NCBI GenBank assembly: GCA_963756425.1
Contig: CAVWNW010000011.1
Location: 124,001-188,000 of the forward strand
Reading direction: 5' to 3'
From: DASQUK01 sp963756425
Lineage (GTDB): Bacteria > Actinomycetota > Acidimicrobiia > Acidimicrobiales > VFJN01
Length of the DNA: 64,000 nucleotides
Below are positions 51,270-58,693 of the stretch, piece after piece. Every line of letters begins with the position of its first letter. The stretch's first letter is position 1. The position numbers were made by a program, and so were the translations under genes. The notes below the pieces were generated by a model. It saw only the letters and a program-made list of their open reading frames with translations. It did no database searches and was not told the origin of the DNA.

Positions 51270-51752
51270 GTCAGAAGGTGCCCGGGGACGTTGGCTCTGG
51301 CGCCGCTCGCCATCGACGGGGCTGCGTAGGGCCGTCTTCCCATCAGCATTCCCACCCGGCACGCGGTCACGGCGCAGCATGCGCCGAGCACGTCCAACGC
51401 CCGGGCAAGCGTCGGCGTCTTAGCCCGTCCCGGGGGCCGTCGGACGAGACGGCGGTCGTATTGGTGCGTCGACGGGCGAAGCGGGTGAAGCCTGAGCGAG
51501 GATCCGCCGTCAACGGTTGATGCGGACATGGCGTGCCTCCGTCTGGTTGTCGACGTCGGCGACGAGGCCGGTGTGGCAGTTCGTCGCCGACGCGCGGTCT
51601 TGTGGGTTGCTCGCCACCATGCGTTCGTCGGCTCGGATCGCCCGTGTCACGTGCCATACACCGCCGGTGGTATCCGTCACGCGTCCGGAGCGCCGGGGTA
51701 CACGCATTAGCTGTCGCCGCGTCGGTGGACGCTCCTTCGCCGTGGCCCCGCC
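51270..51752. other. Gene-poor stretch of about 480 bp
   Basis: Several overlapping ORFs of 65-130 codons exist on both strands, but all are Arg/Thr/Pro-rich and none has a family motif, a leaderless -10 or a ribosome site. TCAACGGTTGA (about 51510) is an 11-base palindrome. It may contain decayed coding sequence; nothing firmer is visible. Confidence 0.5.
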
Positions 51753-51758
51753 TACGCT
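51753..51758 (+). promoter_or_regulatory. -10 element TACGCT before leader ORF
   Basis: Lies 8 nt before the ATG of the 33-codon ORF at 51767 and would start transcription at or near that ATG, about 106 nt before the guanylyltransferase gene. Confidence 0.45.
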
Positions 51759-51766
51759 TGATCACG

Positions 51767-51868
51767 ATGCATCCACCGTTGACCGTCTGGGTACGTGCCG
51801 GTAGGACAGCCGAGGTTGGTCACGACATGGCACACCCGCGGACTCGTTATCCCAGGTCAGGGCGCTAG
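51767..51868 (+). CDS. Putative leaderless leader peptide (33 aa)
   Basis: ATG with a -10 at leaderless distance, 33 codons ('MHPPLTVWVRAGRTAEVG' at the start), stop TAG only 4 nt before the ATG of the guanylyltransferase gene, which has no good ribosome site of its own. The arrangement suggests translational coupling by an upstream ORF. The peptide is basic and polar, rich in Arg and His. It has not been recognised in any family and may not be conserved. Confidence 0.4.
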   Translation: MHPPLTVWVRAGRTAEVGHDMAHPRTRYPRSGR

Positions 51869-51872
51869 CGAC

Positions 51873-54359
51873 ATGAAGGCCGTGATCATGGCCGGCGGTG
51901 AGGGGACACGCCTGCGCCCGCTCACGTCCAACTCGCCCAAGCCGATGCTGCCCATCGCCAACGCCCCGATGATGGAGCACATCGTCCAGCTGCTCCGCCG
52001 GCACGGCTTCGAGGAGATCGTCGTGACGGTCGCGTTCATGGGCAACCAGATACGCAACTACTTCGGCGACGGCTCCGAGTTCGGCGTGCGCATGGTCTAC
52101 GCCACCGAGGAGACGCCCCTCGGGACGGCTGGGTCGGTCCGCAACGCCCGCGACGAGCTCGACGACCGCTTCCTCGTCATCTCCGGGGACGTGCTCACCG
52201 ACATCGACCTGAGCGCCATCGTGCGGTTCCACGAGGAGCGGAACGCCCTGGCCACCATCGGCCTGATCCCGGTCGACGATCCGCTGGAGTTCGGGATCGT
52301 CATCACCCGGGACGATGGCTCCGTCGAGCGCTTTCTCGAGAAGCCCACGTGGGGCCAGGTGTTCAGCGACACCATCAACACCGGCATCTTCGTGCTGGAG
52401 CCCGAGATCTTCGACTGGATCGCGGATGGCAAGCAGGTGGACTTCTCGTCCGAGGTGTTCCCGGCGCTGCTCGATGCCGGCAAGCCGCTGTACGGGGCGG
52501 TCCTCGAGGGTTACTGGGAGGACGTGGGGACGCCCGAGGCGTATGTCCGTGCCCACAAGGACGTGCTCGACGGGAAGGTCGACATCGAGATCCCCGGGTT
52601 CGAGATCTCCGACGGGGTGTACGTGGGGGAGGGCGCTGACATCCACCCCGACGCCACCATCGAGGGACCGGCCATCATCGGCGACTACTGCCGGCTCGAG
52701 GGCAACGCCCGCGTGGGTGAGTACACCGTCCTCGGGACCAACGTGCGGGTGCGGGCCGGCGCCGACCTCCGGCGGGCCGTGATCCACGACAACACGTACA
52801 TCGGCGAGGGCGTCCGCCTGCGGGGCACGACGGTGGGGCGGGCCTGCGACCTGCGCAACGGCGTACGGGGCGAGGAAGGCGTGGTGCTGGGCGACGAGTG
52901 CTTCATCGGCGAGCAGGCGGTCCTCGGCGCCGGCGTCAAGGTGTATCCCTTCAAGACGGTCGAGGGCGGCGCCGTCATCAACTCCTCGATCGTGTGGGAG
53001 TCACGCGGGTCCCGCAGCCTGTTCGGGAGCCTGGGCGTCGCCGGTCTGGCCAACGTCGACATCACCCCCGAGCTGGCGACCCGGGTGGCCATGGCCTTCG
53101 CCACCTCCCTCAAGAAGGACGCCACGGTCGTCACGTCCCGCGACTCGAGCCGCTCCGCCCGCATGCTCAAGCGGGCGATGATGGCGGGCATCAATGCCGC
53201 CGGCGGCAACGTGCGGGACCTGGAGGTGGCATCGGTCCCGGTGACGCGGTTCGCGGTGTCCCGCCCGGAATCCAATGCCGGGGTCACCATCCGGTTGGTG
53301 GAGAACGACCCCCAGTCGGTGGTGATCCGCTTCTTCGACAGCAAGGGTGCGGACATCGTGGAGACGGCCCAGCGCCGGATCGAGCGCCTGTTTCTGCGCG
53401 AGGACTTCCGCCGCGTGTTCCCGGGCGAGATCGGCGACATCGAGTTCCCACCCCGCCACCTCGAGCAGTACAGCAACGCGCTGGAGGCCGCGGTCGACAT
53501 CGAGCGGATCGCCGGGTCGGGGTTCAAGGTGGTGGTCGACTACTCGTACGGCTCGACGTCGTTCGTGATGCCCAACATCCTGTCCAAGCTCGAAGCCGAT
53601 GTGCTGGCGGTCAATCCCTTCGCCTCCACCCGCGGGATCATCGGCTGGGATCGCCACGAGCACGCCGCCAGCGTCGCCCGGCTGGTGCGCGCGTCGGGCG
53701 CAGCGCTGGGCGCGGTGCTCGACCCCGACGGCGAGCACCTGTCCCTCGTCGACGACACCGGCCACGTGCTGTCCGACGACGAGGCGCTGCTGGCCTACGT
53801 CACCCTGGTGGCGGGGCACCTGGGTGAACGCCGCATCGTGCTACCGCTGTCGGCCACCAGCCACGCCGACCGCCTGGCCGCCGATCGTGGCGTCGAGGTC
53901 CAGCGCACCAAGCTGTCCAACCCCGCCCTCATGGAGGCGGCGTCGCGTCCGGGCGTCGGCTTCGCCGCCAGCACCGACGGCGGCTTCATCCTTCCGGACT
54001 TCCTGCCGGCCTTCGACGGTGCGGCGGCCATGGTCAAGATGCTGGAGCTGCTGGCGCTCGACGACGTCCCGCTGTCGAAGGTCGTGAGCGGTCTGCCGGC
54101 GGTGCACATCGTCCACGAGACCGTGGTGACGCCGTGGGAGCAGAAGGGGACCGTCATGCGCTCGCTCGTGGAGCTGTCGAAGGACCGGGAGGTCGACCTG
54201 GTCGACGGGGTCAAGGTCCACCACGAGGGCGGATGGGCGCTGGCGCTGCCCGACCCGGAAGAGCCGGTCACACACCTCTGGGCCGAGGGTGAGACCGATG
54301 CTGCGGCCCGCCGCCTGGCCCAGGAATACGCCCGGCGGATCCGCCAATTGCTGCGCTGA
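51873..54359 (+). CDS. Mannose-1-phosphate guanylyltransferase fused to phosphomannomutase-like domain
   Basis: 828 residues. Residues 1-235 are an NDP-sugar pyrophosphorylase ('MKAVIMAGGEGTRLRPLTSN', 'FLVISGDVLTDIDL', 'GYWEDVGTPEAYVRAHKDVL'). Residues about 240-370 are left-handed beta-helix repeats, and about 380-828 a phosphohexomutase fold. The mutase active-site Ser motif (TASHNP-like) is not kept; that region reads 'VSRPESNAGVTIRLVEN', as in this fused family generally, so mutase activity is doubtful. The enzyme would make GDP-mannose, donor for the polyprenol-phosphate mannosyltransferase at 3 kb. Start at the ATG 51873; the upstream frame in-phase extension lacks support. Confidence 0.8.
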   Translation: MKAVIMAGGEGTRLRPLTSNSPKPMLPIANAPMMEHIVQLLRRHGFEEIVVTVAFMGNQIRNYFGDGSEFGVRMVYATEETPLGTAGSVRNARDELDDRFLVISGDVLTDIDLSAIVRFHEERNALATIGLIPVDDPLEFGIVITRDDGSVERFLEKPTWGQVFSDTINTGIFVLEPEIFDWIADGKQVDFSSEVFPALLDAGKPLYGAVLEGYWEDVGTPEAYVRAHKDVLDGKVDIEIPGFEISDGVYVGEGADIHPDATIEGPAIIGDYCRLEGNARVGEYTVLGTNVRVRAGADLRRAVIHDNTYIGEGVRLRGTTVGRACDLRNGVRGEEGVVLGDECFIGEQAVLGAGVKVYPFKTVEGGAVINSSIVWESRGSRSLFGSLGVAGLANVDITPELATRVAMAFATSLKKDATVVTSRDSSRSARMLKRAMMAGINAAGGNVRDLEVASVPVTRFAVSRPESNAGVTIRLVENDPQSVVIRFFDSKGADIVETAQRRIERLFLREDFRRVFPGEIGDIEFPPRHLEQYSNALEAAVDIERIAGSGFKVVVDYSYGSTSFVMPNILSKLEADVLAVNPFASTRGIIGWDRHEHAASVARLVRASGAALGAVLDPDGEHLSLVDDTGHVLSDDEALLAYVTLVAGHLGERRIVLPLSATSHADRLAADRGVEVQRTKLSNPALMEAASRPGVGFAASTDGGFILPDFLPAFDGAAAMVKMLELLALDDVPLSKVVSGLPAVHIVHETVVTPWEQKGTVMRSLVELSKDREVDLVDGVKVHHEGGWALALPDPEEPVTHLWAEGETDAAARRLAQEYARRIRQLLR

Positions 54360-54412
54360 GGCGTGCGAATCACGCGTCATAGGGCGCTGACCAGGGCCGG
54401 AAGGCCAAAGTC

Positions 54413-54434
54413 TCAACCCTCCGTCGAGGGTTGA
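54413..54434. repeat. 9-bp inverted repeat upstream of gcvH
   Basis: TCAACCCTC-cgtc-GAGGGTTGA. It lies 53 bases after one gene and just before the -10 of gcvH. It may be a terminator of the guanylyltransferase gene or an operator for gcvH. Confidence 0.5.
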
Positions 54435-54444
54435 CGTAGTTGAC

Positions 54445-54450
54445 TAGCGT
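54445..54450 (+). promoter_or_regulatory. -10 element TAGCGT, leaderless promoter of the gcvH operon
   Basis: Lies 8 nt before the ATG at 54459, 10 bases after the inverted repeat. Confidence 0.5.
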
Positions 54451-54458
54451 GGGCGCCC

Positions 54459-54839
54459 ATGGACATCCCTCCCGGCCTCCGCTACTCGACCGATCACGAG
54501 TGGGCCCGTGTCGAGGAGGGGCGGGTGCGCATCGGCATCACCGACTATGCGCAGGATGCGCTCGGCGATGTCGTGTTCGTGGAGGTTCCCGAGGTGGGCA
54601 CCAAGGTCGAACGCGGCACCAGCTTCAGCGAGGTCGAGTCGACCAAGTCGGTGTCCGAGATCTATGCCCCCGTGTCCGGCGTGATCGTCGAGATCAACGC
54701 CGACCTGGCCGACAGCCCCGAACGGCTCAACGACGACCCGTACGGCGAAGGGTGGATCTGCATCATCGATCCCACCGATCCCGCGCAGCTCGACGAGCTG
54801 CTCGACGCCGAGGGTTATCGCGCGTTGATCGAGGGATGA
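54459..54839 (+). CDS. gcvH: Glycine cleavage system H protein
   Basis: 126 residues, normal length. 'YSTDHEWARVEEGRVRIGIT' and 'FVEVPEVGTKVERGTSFSEV' with the lipoyl-accepting Lys in 'ESTKSVSEIYAPVSG'. It carries the aminomethyl intermediate of glycine cleavage between GcvP, GcvT and GcvL; gcvT lies 2.7 kb downstream. It overlaps the following FHA gene by four bases (ATGA) and opens the block that matches M. tuberculosis Rv1826-Rv1830. Confidence 0.95.
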   Translation: MDIPPGLRYSTDHEWARVEEGRVRIGITDYAQDALGDVVFVEVPEVGTKVERGTSFSEVESTKSVSEIYAPVSGVIVEINADLADSPERLNDDPYGEGWICIIDPTDPAQLDELLDAEGYRALIEG

Positions 54840-55330
54840 GGTCGGTGGCCGACGACGTCTTCTGCAACCAGTGCGGCCACCGCAACTCGGCGGGCTCCAA
54901 CTTCTGTTCCTCGTGTGGCGCGGCCCTGGCGTCCCTCCGCGAGGATCCGACGACGGTGACGTTCGTGCCGGAGACGGGCGAGGGCTACGACGACATGGCG
55001 GTCGAGTTCGGTGAGCTGCCGGCTGGTGTCGGCCTCCTGGTGGTCAAGCGGGGGCCCAACGTCGGCTCCCGCTTCGCGCTCGACGCCGACATCGTGCGGG
55101 CCGGTCGCCATCCCGAGAGCGACATCTTCCTCGACGACATCACGGTGTCGCGACGCCATGCGGAGATCCTGCGTGAAGGCGGGCGATACGTGGTGCGCGA
55201 CGTGGGGTCGCTCAACGGGACCTATCTCAACCGCGAGCGTGTCGAGTCTGCGCCGTTGACCGACGGCGACGAGCTGCAGATCGGGACGTTCAAGCTTGTG
55301 TTCCTCACCGGGAGGGGAGATGCACCGTGA
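54836..55330 (+). CDS. garA: Zinc-ribbon plus FHA-domain protein (GarA-like)
   Basis: 164 residues. Residues 8-31 form a zinc ribbon with four Cys ('CNQCGHRN', 'CSSCGAAL'), then 'EDPTTVTFVPETGE', similar in place to the phosphorylatable Thr-Thr motif of GarA/OdhI, and an FHA domain (about 66-155) with 'VRAGRHPESDIFLDD', 'SRRHAEI' and 'LNGTYLN'. GarA proteins bind phosphothreonine and inhibit 2-oxoglutarate enzymes when not phosphorylated. The zinc ribbon is absent from mycobacterial GarA as I remember it. Overlaps gcvH and ftsR by four bases each. Confidence 0.8.
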   Translation: MRSVADDVFCNQCGHRNSAGSNFCSSCGAALASLREDPTTVTFVPETGEGYDDMAVEFGELPAGVGLLVVKRGPNVGSRFALDADIVRAGRHPESDIFLDDITVSRRHAEILREGGRYVVRDVGSLNGTYLNRERVESAPLTDGDELQIGTFKLVFLTGRGDAP

Positions 55331-56328
55331 ATCGTGCTCCGTCTGACCGCTCCCACCTGTCGATCGGCGAGGTCCTCTCGCTGCTGCAGGGGGAGTTCCC
55401 GGACGTCACCATCTCGAAGATTCGCTTCCTCGAGAGCCAGGGATTGCTCGACCCGGAGCGCACGCCGTCCGGGTACCGCAAGTTCTACGAGGGCGACATC
55501 GATCGGTTGCGGTGGATCCTGCGCCAGCAGAAGGACCACTACCTCCCCCTCAAGGTGATCAAGGACCGGCTCGACGACGCCGTGCCGTCCAGGGCCGGTG
55601 CGGTGGCGTCGAGGTCGGCGAACAACGGGGTGGCGGTCGCGGCGGCGCAGGGCGAGACCGGGCCGGGATCGGACCGGTCGGTCGCCACCGCAGTGGCCCT
55701 CGACGAGCGTCCGGGCGCCGCCCGACCCGCCGCCGATGCGCTGCCCCTGGCCCCGGCCCGGCCGTCGGCCGCCCCGGCGGACAGGTCGGCCCCGGCCACC
55801 GAGTCGGCGGCCCCGGTCCGTGAGCAACCCGCGGCCGCAGCCCCGTCGGCGGAGCGCGCGACCAGTTCCGACAAGGCATCCCAACCGGGGCCCAACGCCC
55901 CCCGGGGCTCAAGGCCGGCGGCGCCGGCATCGGCACCGGCCGGCGCGGTGAGCCTCACCGCCGAGGAGTTGGCGCAGCACAGCGGGCTGGCGATGCGGGA
56001 CCTCCGCGATCTGGAGCGCTACGGGCTGATCGAGAGCTTCGCCGTGGGCGATTCGACCTACTACGACGCAGACGCCCTGGTCGTCGCCCAGACGGCCGCC
56101 GGTTTCCTCCAGCACGGCATCGAGGCCCGGCACATGCGCAGCTACAAGGTGGCCGTGGACCGGGAGGCGGGCCTGTTCGAGCAGATCGTCCTGCCCTTGC
56201 TGAAGCAGCGGAATCCCGAGGCCCGCCAGACGGCCCGGGACACGATCGCGGAGCTGATGCGACTCGGCCAGCAGATGCGTGGCGTGCTGCTGTCCCGCGA
56301 GCTGCGGGACGTTGCGGGGCCCCGCTGA
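55327..56328 (+). CDS. ftsR: MerR-family regulator, FtsR (Rv1828)-like, with long linker
   Basis: 333 residues. The N-terminal winged helix (about 10-85) reads 'LSIGEVLSLLQGEFPDVTIS', 'IRFLESQGLLDPERTPSGYR'. A linker of about 120 residues, rich in Ala, Pro and Ser (about 86-207), separates it from the effector-like C-terminal domain with 'LTAEELAQHSGLAMRDLRDL' and 'HMRSYKVAVDREAGLFEQ'. Mycobacterial homologues are about 250 residues, so the linker is the added part. FtsR activates ftsZ in corynebacteria. The GTG start overlaps garA by four bases. Confidence 0.75.
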   Translation: MNRAPSDRSHLSIGEVLSLLQGEFPDVTISKIRFLESQGLLDPERTPSGYRKFYEGDIDRLRWILRQQKDHYLPLKVIKDRLDDAVPSRAGAVASRSANNGVAVAAAQGETGPGSDRSVATAVALDERPGAARPAADALPLAPARPSAAPADRSAPATESAAPVREQPAAAAPSAERATSSDKASQPGPNAPRGSRPAAPASAPAGAVSLTAEELAQHSGLAMRDLRDLERYGLIESFAVGDSTYYDADALVVAQTAAGFLQHGIEARHMRSYKVAVDREAGLFEQIVLPLLKQRNPEARQTARDTIAELMRLGQQMRGVLLSRELRDVAGPR

Positions 56329-56367
56329 GCGATCCCCGAGGGACGCCGAATTCCGCCGGCCGAGGAG

Positions 56368-56373
56368 TAGGGT
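56368..56373 (+). promoter_or_regulatory. -10 element TAGGGT, leaderless promoter
   Basis: Lies 8 nt before the ATG at 56382. Confidence 0.5.
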
Positions 56374-56381
56374 GGCGGTCG

Positions 56382-56873
56382 ATGACCGTCGAGATGGAAC
56401 TGGTGAGCGTCGAGGCGCCAGAGCGTCCCACCCGCACGCCGGTGGTCATCCTGCGCGAGGTGGCGGGGCAGCGCCGGGTCCTGCCCATCTTCATCGGGGT
56501 GCCCGAGGCGCAGGCGATCGCCCTGACCATGCAGAACATCGAGACCCCCCGCCCGATGACCCACGACCTCATGAAGAACCTGCTCGATGAGGTCGGTGCG
56601 CAGGTCGAGCGCATCACCGTCACCGAGCTGCGCGAAGGCACGTTCTTCGCCGAGATCATCCTCAGCGCGCAGGGCGAGGTACGCACCGTGTCGAGCCGGC
56701 CCTCCGACGCGATCGCGCTCGCGATCCGCATCGGCTCGCCGATCTTCGCCGAGGAGGACGTGCTCGAGGAGGCCGGCCGAGTCGAGCAGCCCGACGAGGA
56801 GGAGGCGGAGCAGGTCGTCGAACAGTTCCGGGACTTCATCGACCACGTGAATCCCGAGGACTTCGCGCTGTAG
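56382..56873 (+). CDS. Bifunctional nuclease domain protein (DUF151)
   Basis: 163 residues, equivalent to Rv1829 by position and sequence. 'RRVLPIFIGVPEAQAIALTM' and 'RPMTHDLMKNLLDEVGAQVE' with 'SSRPSDAIALAIRIGSPIFA' are the conserved DUF151 blocks. The 25 residues after the domain are highly acidic ('PDEEEAEQVVEQF'). Nuclease activity is described for plant homologues; in actinobacteria the role is not known. It has its own leaderless promoter but is in the conserved block. Confidence 0.9.
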   Translation: MTVEMELVSVEAPERPTRTPVVILREVAGQRRVLPIFIGVPEAQAIALTMQNIETPRPMTHDLMKNLLDEVGAQVERITVTELREGTFFAEIILSAQGEVRTVSSRPSDAIALAIRIGSPIFAEEDVLEEAGRVEQPDEEEAEQVVEQFRDFIDHVNPEDFAL

Positions 56874-56899
56874 ACCGCGGGCCCTGTTCGACCCCGGCG

Positions 56900-56966
56900 T
56901 TGACCCCATCGCTGCCGGGCCGTACCCTCCGTGCCCGTGACACCGGCGTAATTCCGCTGATGTCAC
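56900..56966 (+). promoter_or_regulatory. Sigma70-type promoter with GTGACA-n18-TGTCAC operator
   Basis: TTGACC (56900-56905), 17-bp spacer, TACCCT (56923-56928). The inverted repeat GTGACA...TGTCAC (56937-56942, 56961-56966) begins at the expected transcription start, so a bound protein would block initiation. The leader has TAGGAG before the GTG at 56995. Confidence 0.6.
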
Positions 56967-56994
56967 GCCCGCGGCAACAAGTAGGAGCATCGTC

Positions 56995-57519
56995 GTGACT
57001 ACGACCTCGCACGCGTCCGTCGAGGGGTACAGCGGCAAGCGAGCGGCCGACATCGTCGGCATCAGTTATCGGCAGCTCGACTACTGGGCACGCACCGACC
57101 TGATCAGGCCGTCGGTTGCTGACGCTCACGGCAGCGGTAGCCGACGACGCTACAGCTACCGCAACCTGCTGGAGCTCAAGCTCGTGAAGACCCTGCTCGA
57201 CAACGGCATCAAGCTGGAGTCGATCCGGGAGGGCTTCACGTACCTGCGCGACCAGCTGGGGGAGGACGTGTCGACGGCCAAGCTCGTCATCGCCGGCACC
57301 AGTGCGGTGCTGGTGCACGAGAACTACGAGCTCATCGACGTCGTCAACCGCTACCAGGGGCAGGGGGTCCTCAACCTGCTGGCCCTGGACGGCGTGAAGG
57401 AACAGGTCGACGCCGCGATCGTCGAACTGTTTCCGGCCGATCACGAGGAGGTCCCGTCGTCCCCAAATGACGGGTCCGCCGTGGGCGGACGCCACCGGGC
57501 CGCCGACGGCCACCGCTGA
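56995..57519 (+). CDS. MerR-family transcriptional regulator (Rv1830-like)
   Basis: 174 residues. Winged-helix domain 'SGKRAADIVGISYRQLDYWA' and 'GSGSRRRYSYRNLLELKLVK', then a compact C-terminal domain (about 95-160) with 'LVIAGTSAVLVHENYELIDV'. It differs from classical MerR by lacking the long dimerisation helix before an effector domain. It is last in the conserved gcvH-garA-ftsR block. Unlike most genes here it has a leadered promoter with a -35 and an inverted repeat at the start site, consistent with autoregulation. The C-terminal 20 residues are Gly/Ser-rich and polar. Confidence 0.85.
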   Translation: MTTTSHASVEGYSGKRAADIVGISYRQLDYWARTDLIRPSVADAHGSGSRRRYSYRNLLELKLVKTLLDNGIKLESIREGFTYLRDQLGEDVSTAKLVIAGTSAVLVHENYELIDVVNRYQGQGVLNLLALDGVKEQVDAAIVELFPADHEEVPSSPNDGSAVGGRHRAADGHR

Positions 57520-57526
57520 ACCAGAG

Positions 57527-58586
57527 GTGGGCCTGCGAACCTCGCCACTCGACGCCCAGCACCGGGCCCGCGGCGGCAAGATGGTTCCCTTCGGCGGATG
57601 GGACATGCCCATCCAGTATCCGACCGGCACGCTGGTGGAGCACCGGGCGTGCCGCCGCGACGCGGCGGCGTTCGACGTCAGCCACCTCGGCACCGTGCGC
57701 GTCGCCGGCCCCGGTGCGTTCGACCGGCTGCAGGCAGCGCTGACCAACGACCTCGGCAAGATCGGCCCGGGGCGCGCCCAATACACCCACCTGCTCGACG
57801 AGGCCGACGCGTCGGTGCTCGACGACATCATCGTCTGGTGGGTTACCGACGACCGGTTCGACGTGATGCCCAACGCCTCCAACACCGAGCGGGTGTTGGG
57901 GGCCCTGGGGGGCGACGACGTGACCGCGGGCAGGGCGATCATCGCCGTCCAGGGCCCGCGCGCCCGGGAGCGGCTGGCGACCGTCGCCCCCGCGGCCGCC
58001 GCCGTCGGGCGCTTCAGGGTGGCCGAGGTCGACGTGCTCGGGCGGCCGAGCGTCGTTGCCGGCACCGGATACACCGGGGAGGACGGGGTCGAGCTGGCCG
58101 TGGACGCTCGACCACGCCGCGGCCGTATGGGACGCCGTCGTGGACGCGGGCGTCACCCCCGCGGGGCTGGGGGCGCGCGACACGCTGCGGCTCGAGGCCG
58201 GGTTTCCGCTCCACGGCCACGAGCTGGGCCCAGGGATCACGCCCCTGCAGGCCGGTCTCGGCTGGGTGGTGGCGTGGGACAAGGGCGAGTTCCGGGGTCG
58301 CAAGCCCCTCGCCGTCGAGCGGGAGCGGGGTGTCGAGCGGACGCTGCGTGGCCTGGAGGTCGAGGGGCGGCGCCCGCCGAGGGCCGACCAGACGGTGACG
58401 TCCGCCGGCAAGGCGATCGGCCGGGTGACGAGCGGCAACTACTCACCCACCCTCGACCGCGGCATCGCGTTGGCGTTCCTGCCCCCGGACGTGGGGGAGG
58501 AACGGGACGTGGCCATCGACGTGCGCGGCAACGAGGTGCCCGCCAGGGTGGTGCCGCTGCCCTTCTACAAGCGGGAACGACAGTAG
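57527..58586 (+). CDS. gcvT: Glycine cleavage system T protein-like aminomethyltransferase, one extra base near 58106
   Basis: The first part reads 'SPLDAQHRARGGKMVPFGGW', 'FDVSHLGTVRV' and 'GYTGEDGVELAVD'. After one extra base (GAC-G-CTC) the frame one base on continues 'LDHAAAVWDAVVDAGVTPAG', 'LRLEAGFPLHGHEL' and 'RVTSGNYSPTLDRGIALAFL' to 58586. One base removed gives 353 codons (352 residues), the usual GcvT length. GcvT releases methylene-tetrahydrofolate from the H-protein-bound intermediate. The GTG at 57527, 8 bases after the regulator, is the start. The break is either a sequence error or a real shift. Confidence 0.8.
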
Positions 58587-58693
58587 GGAACACCGCCGCG
58601 GGATTGCCGGGCGTCGCCTCCGGGTACGCGCCAGGTGAACGGCGAACCACCGCCGCGTAGCCTGGTTGGTACCACGACACAAGGGGTGGCGCG

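Noticed and set aside
51209..51707. ORFs of 65-132 codons on both strands in the gap after the CDP-alcohol phosphatidyltransferase gene
   Set aside because: No motif, no supported start signal and a codon pattern unlike the neighbours.
54360..54458. Glycine riboswitch before gcvH
   Set aside because: The leaderless -10 leaves no transcribed leader, and the 99-base gap shows only a simple inverted repeat, not the conserved glycine-aptamer folds.
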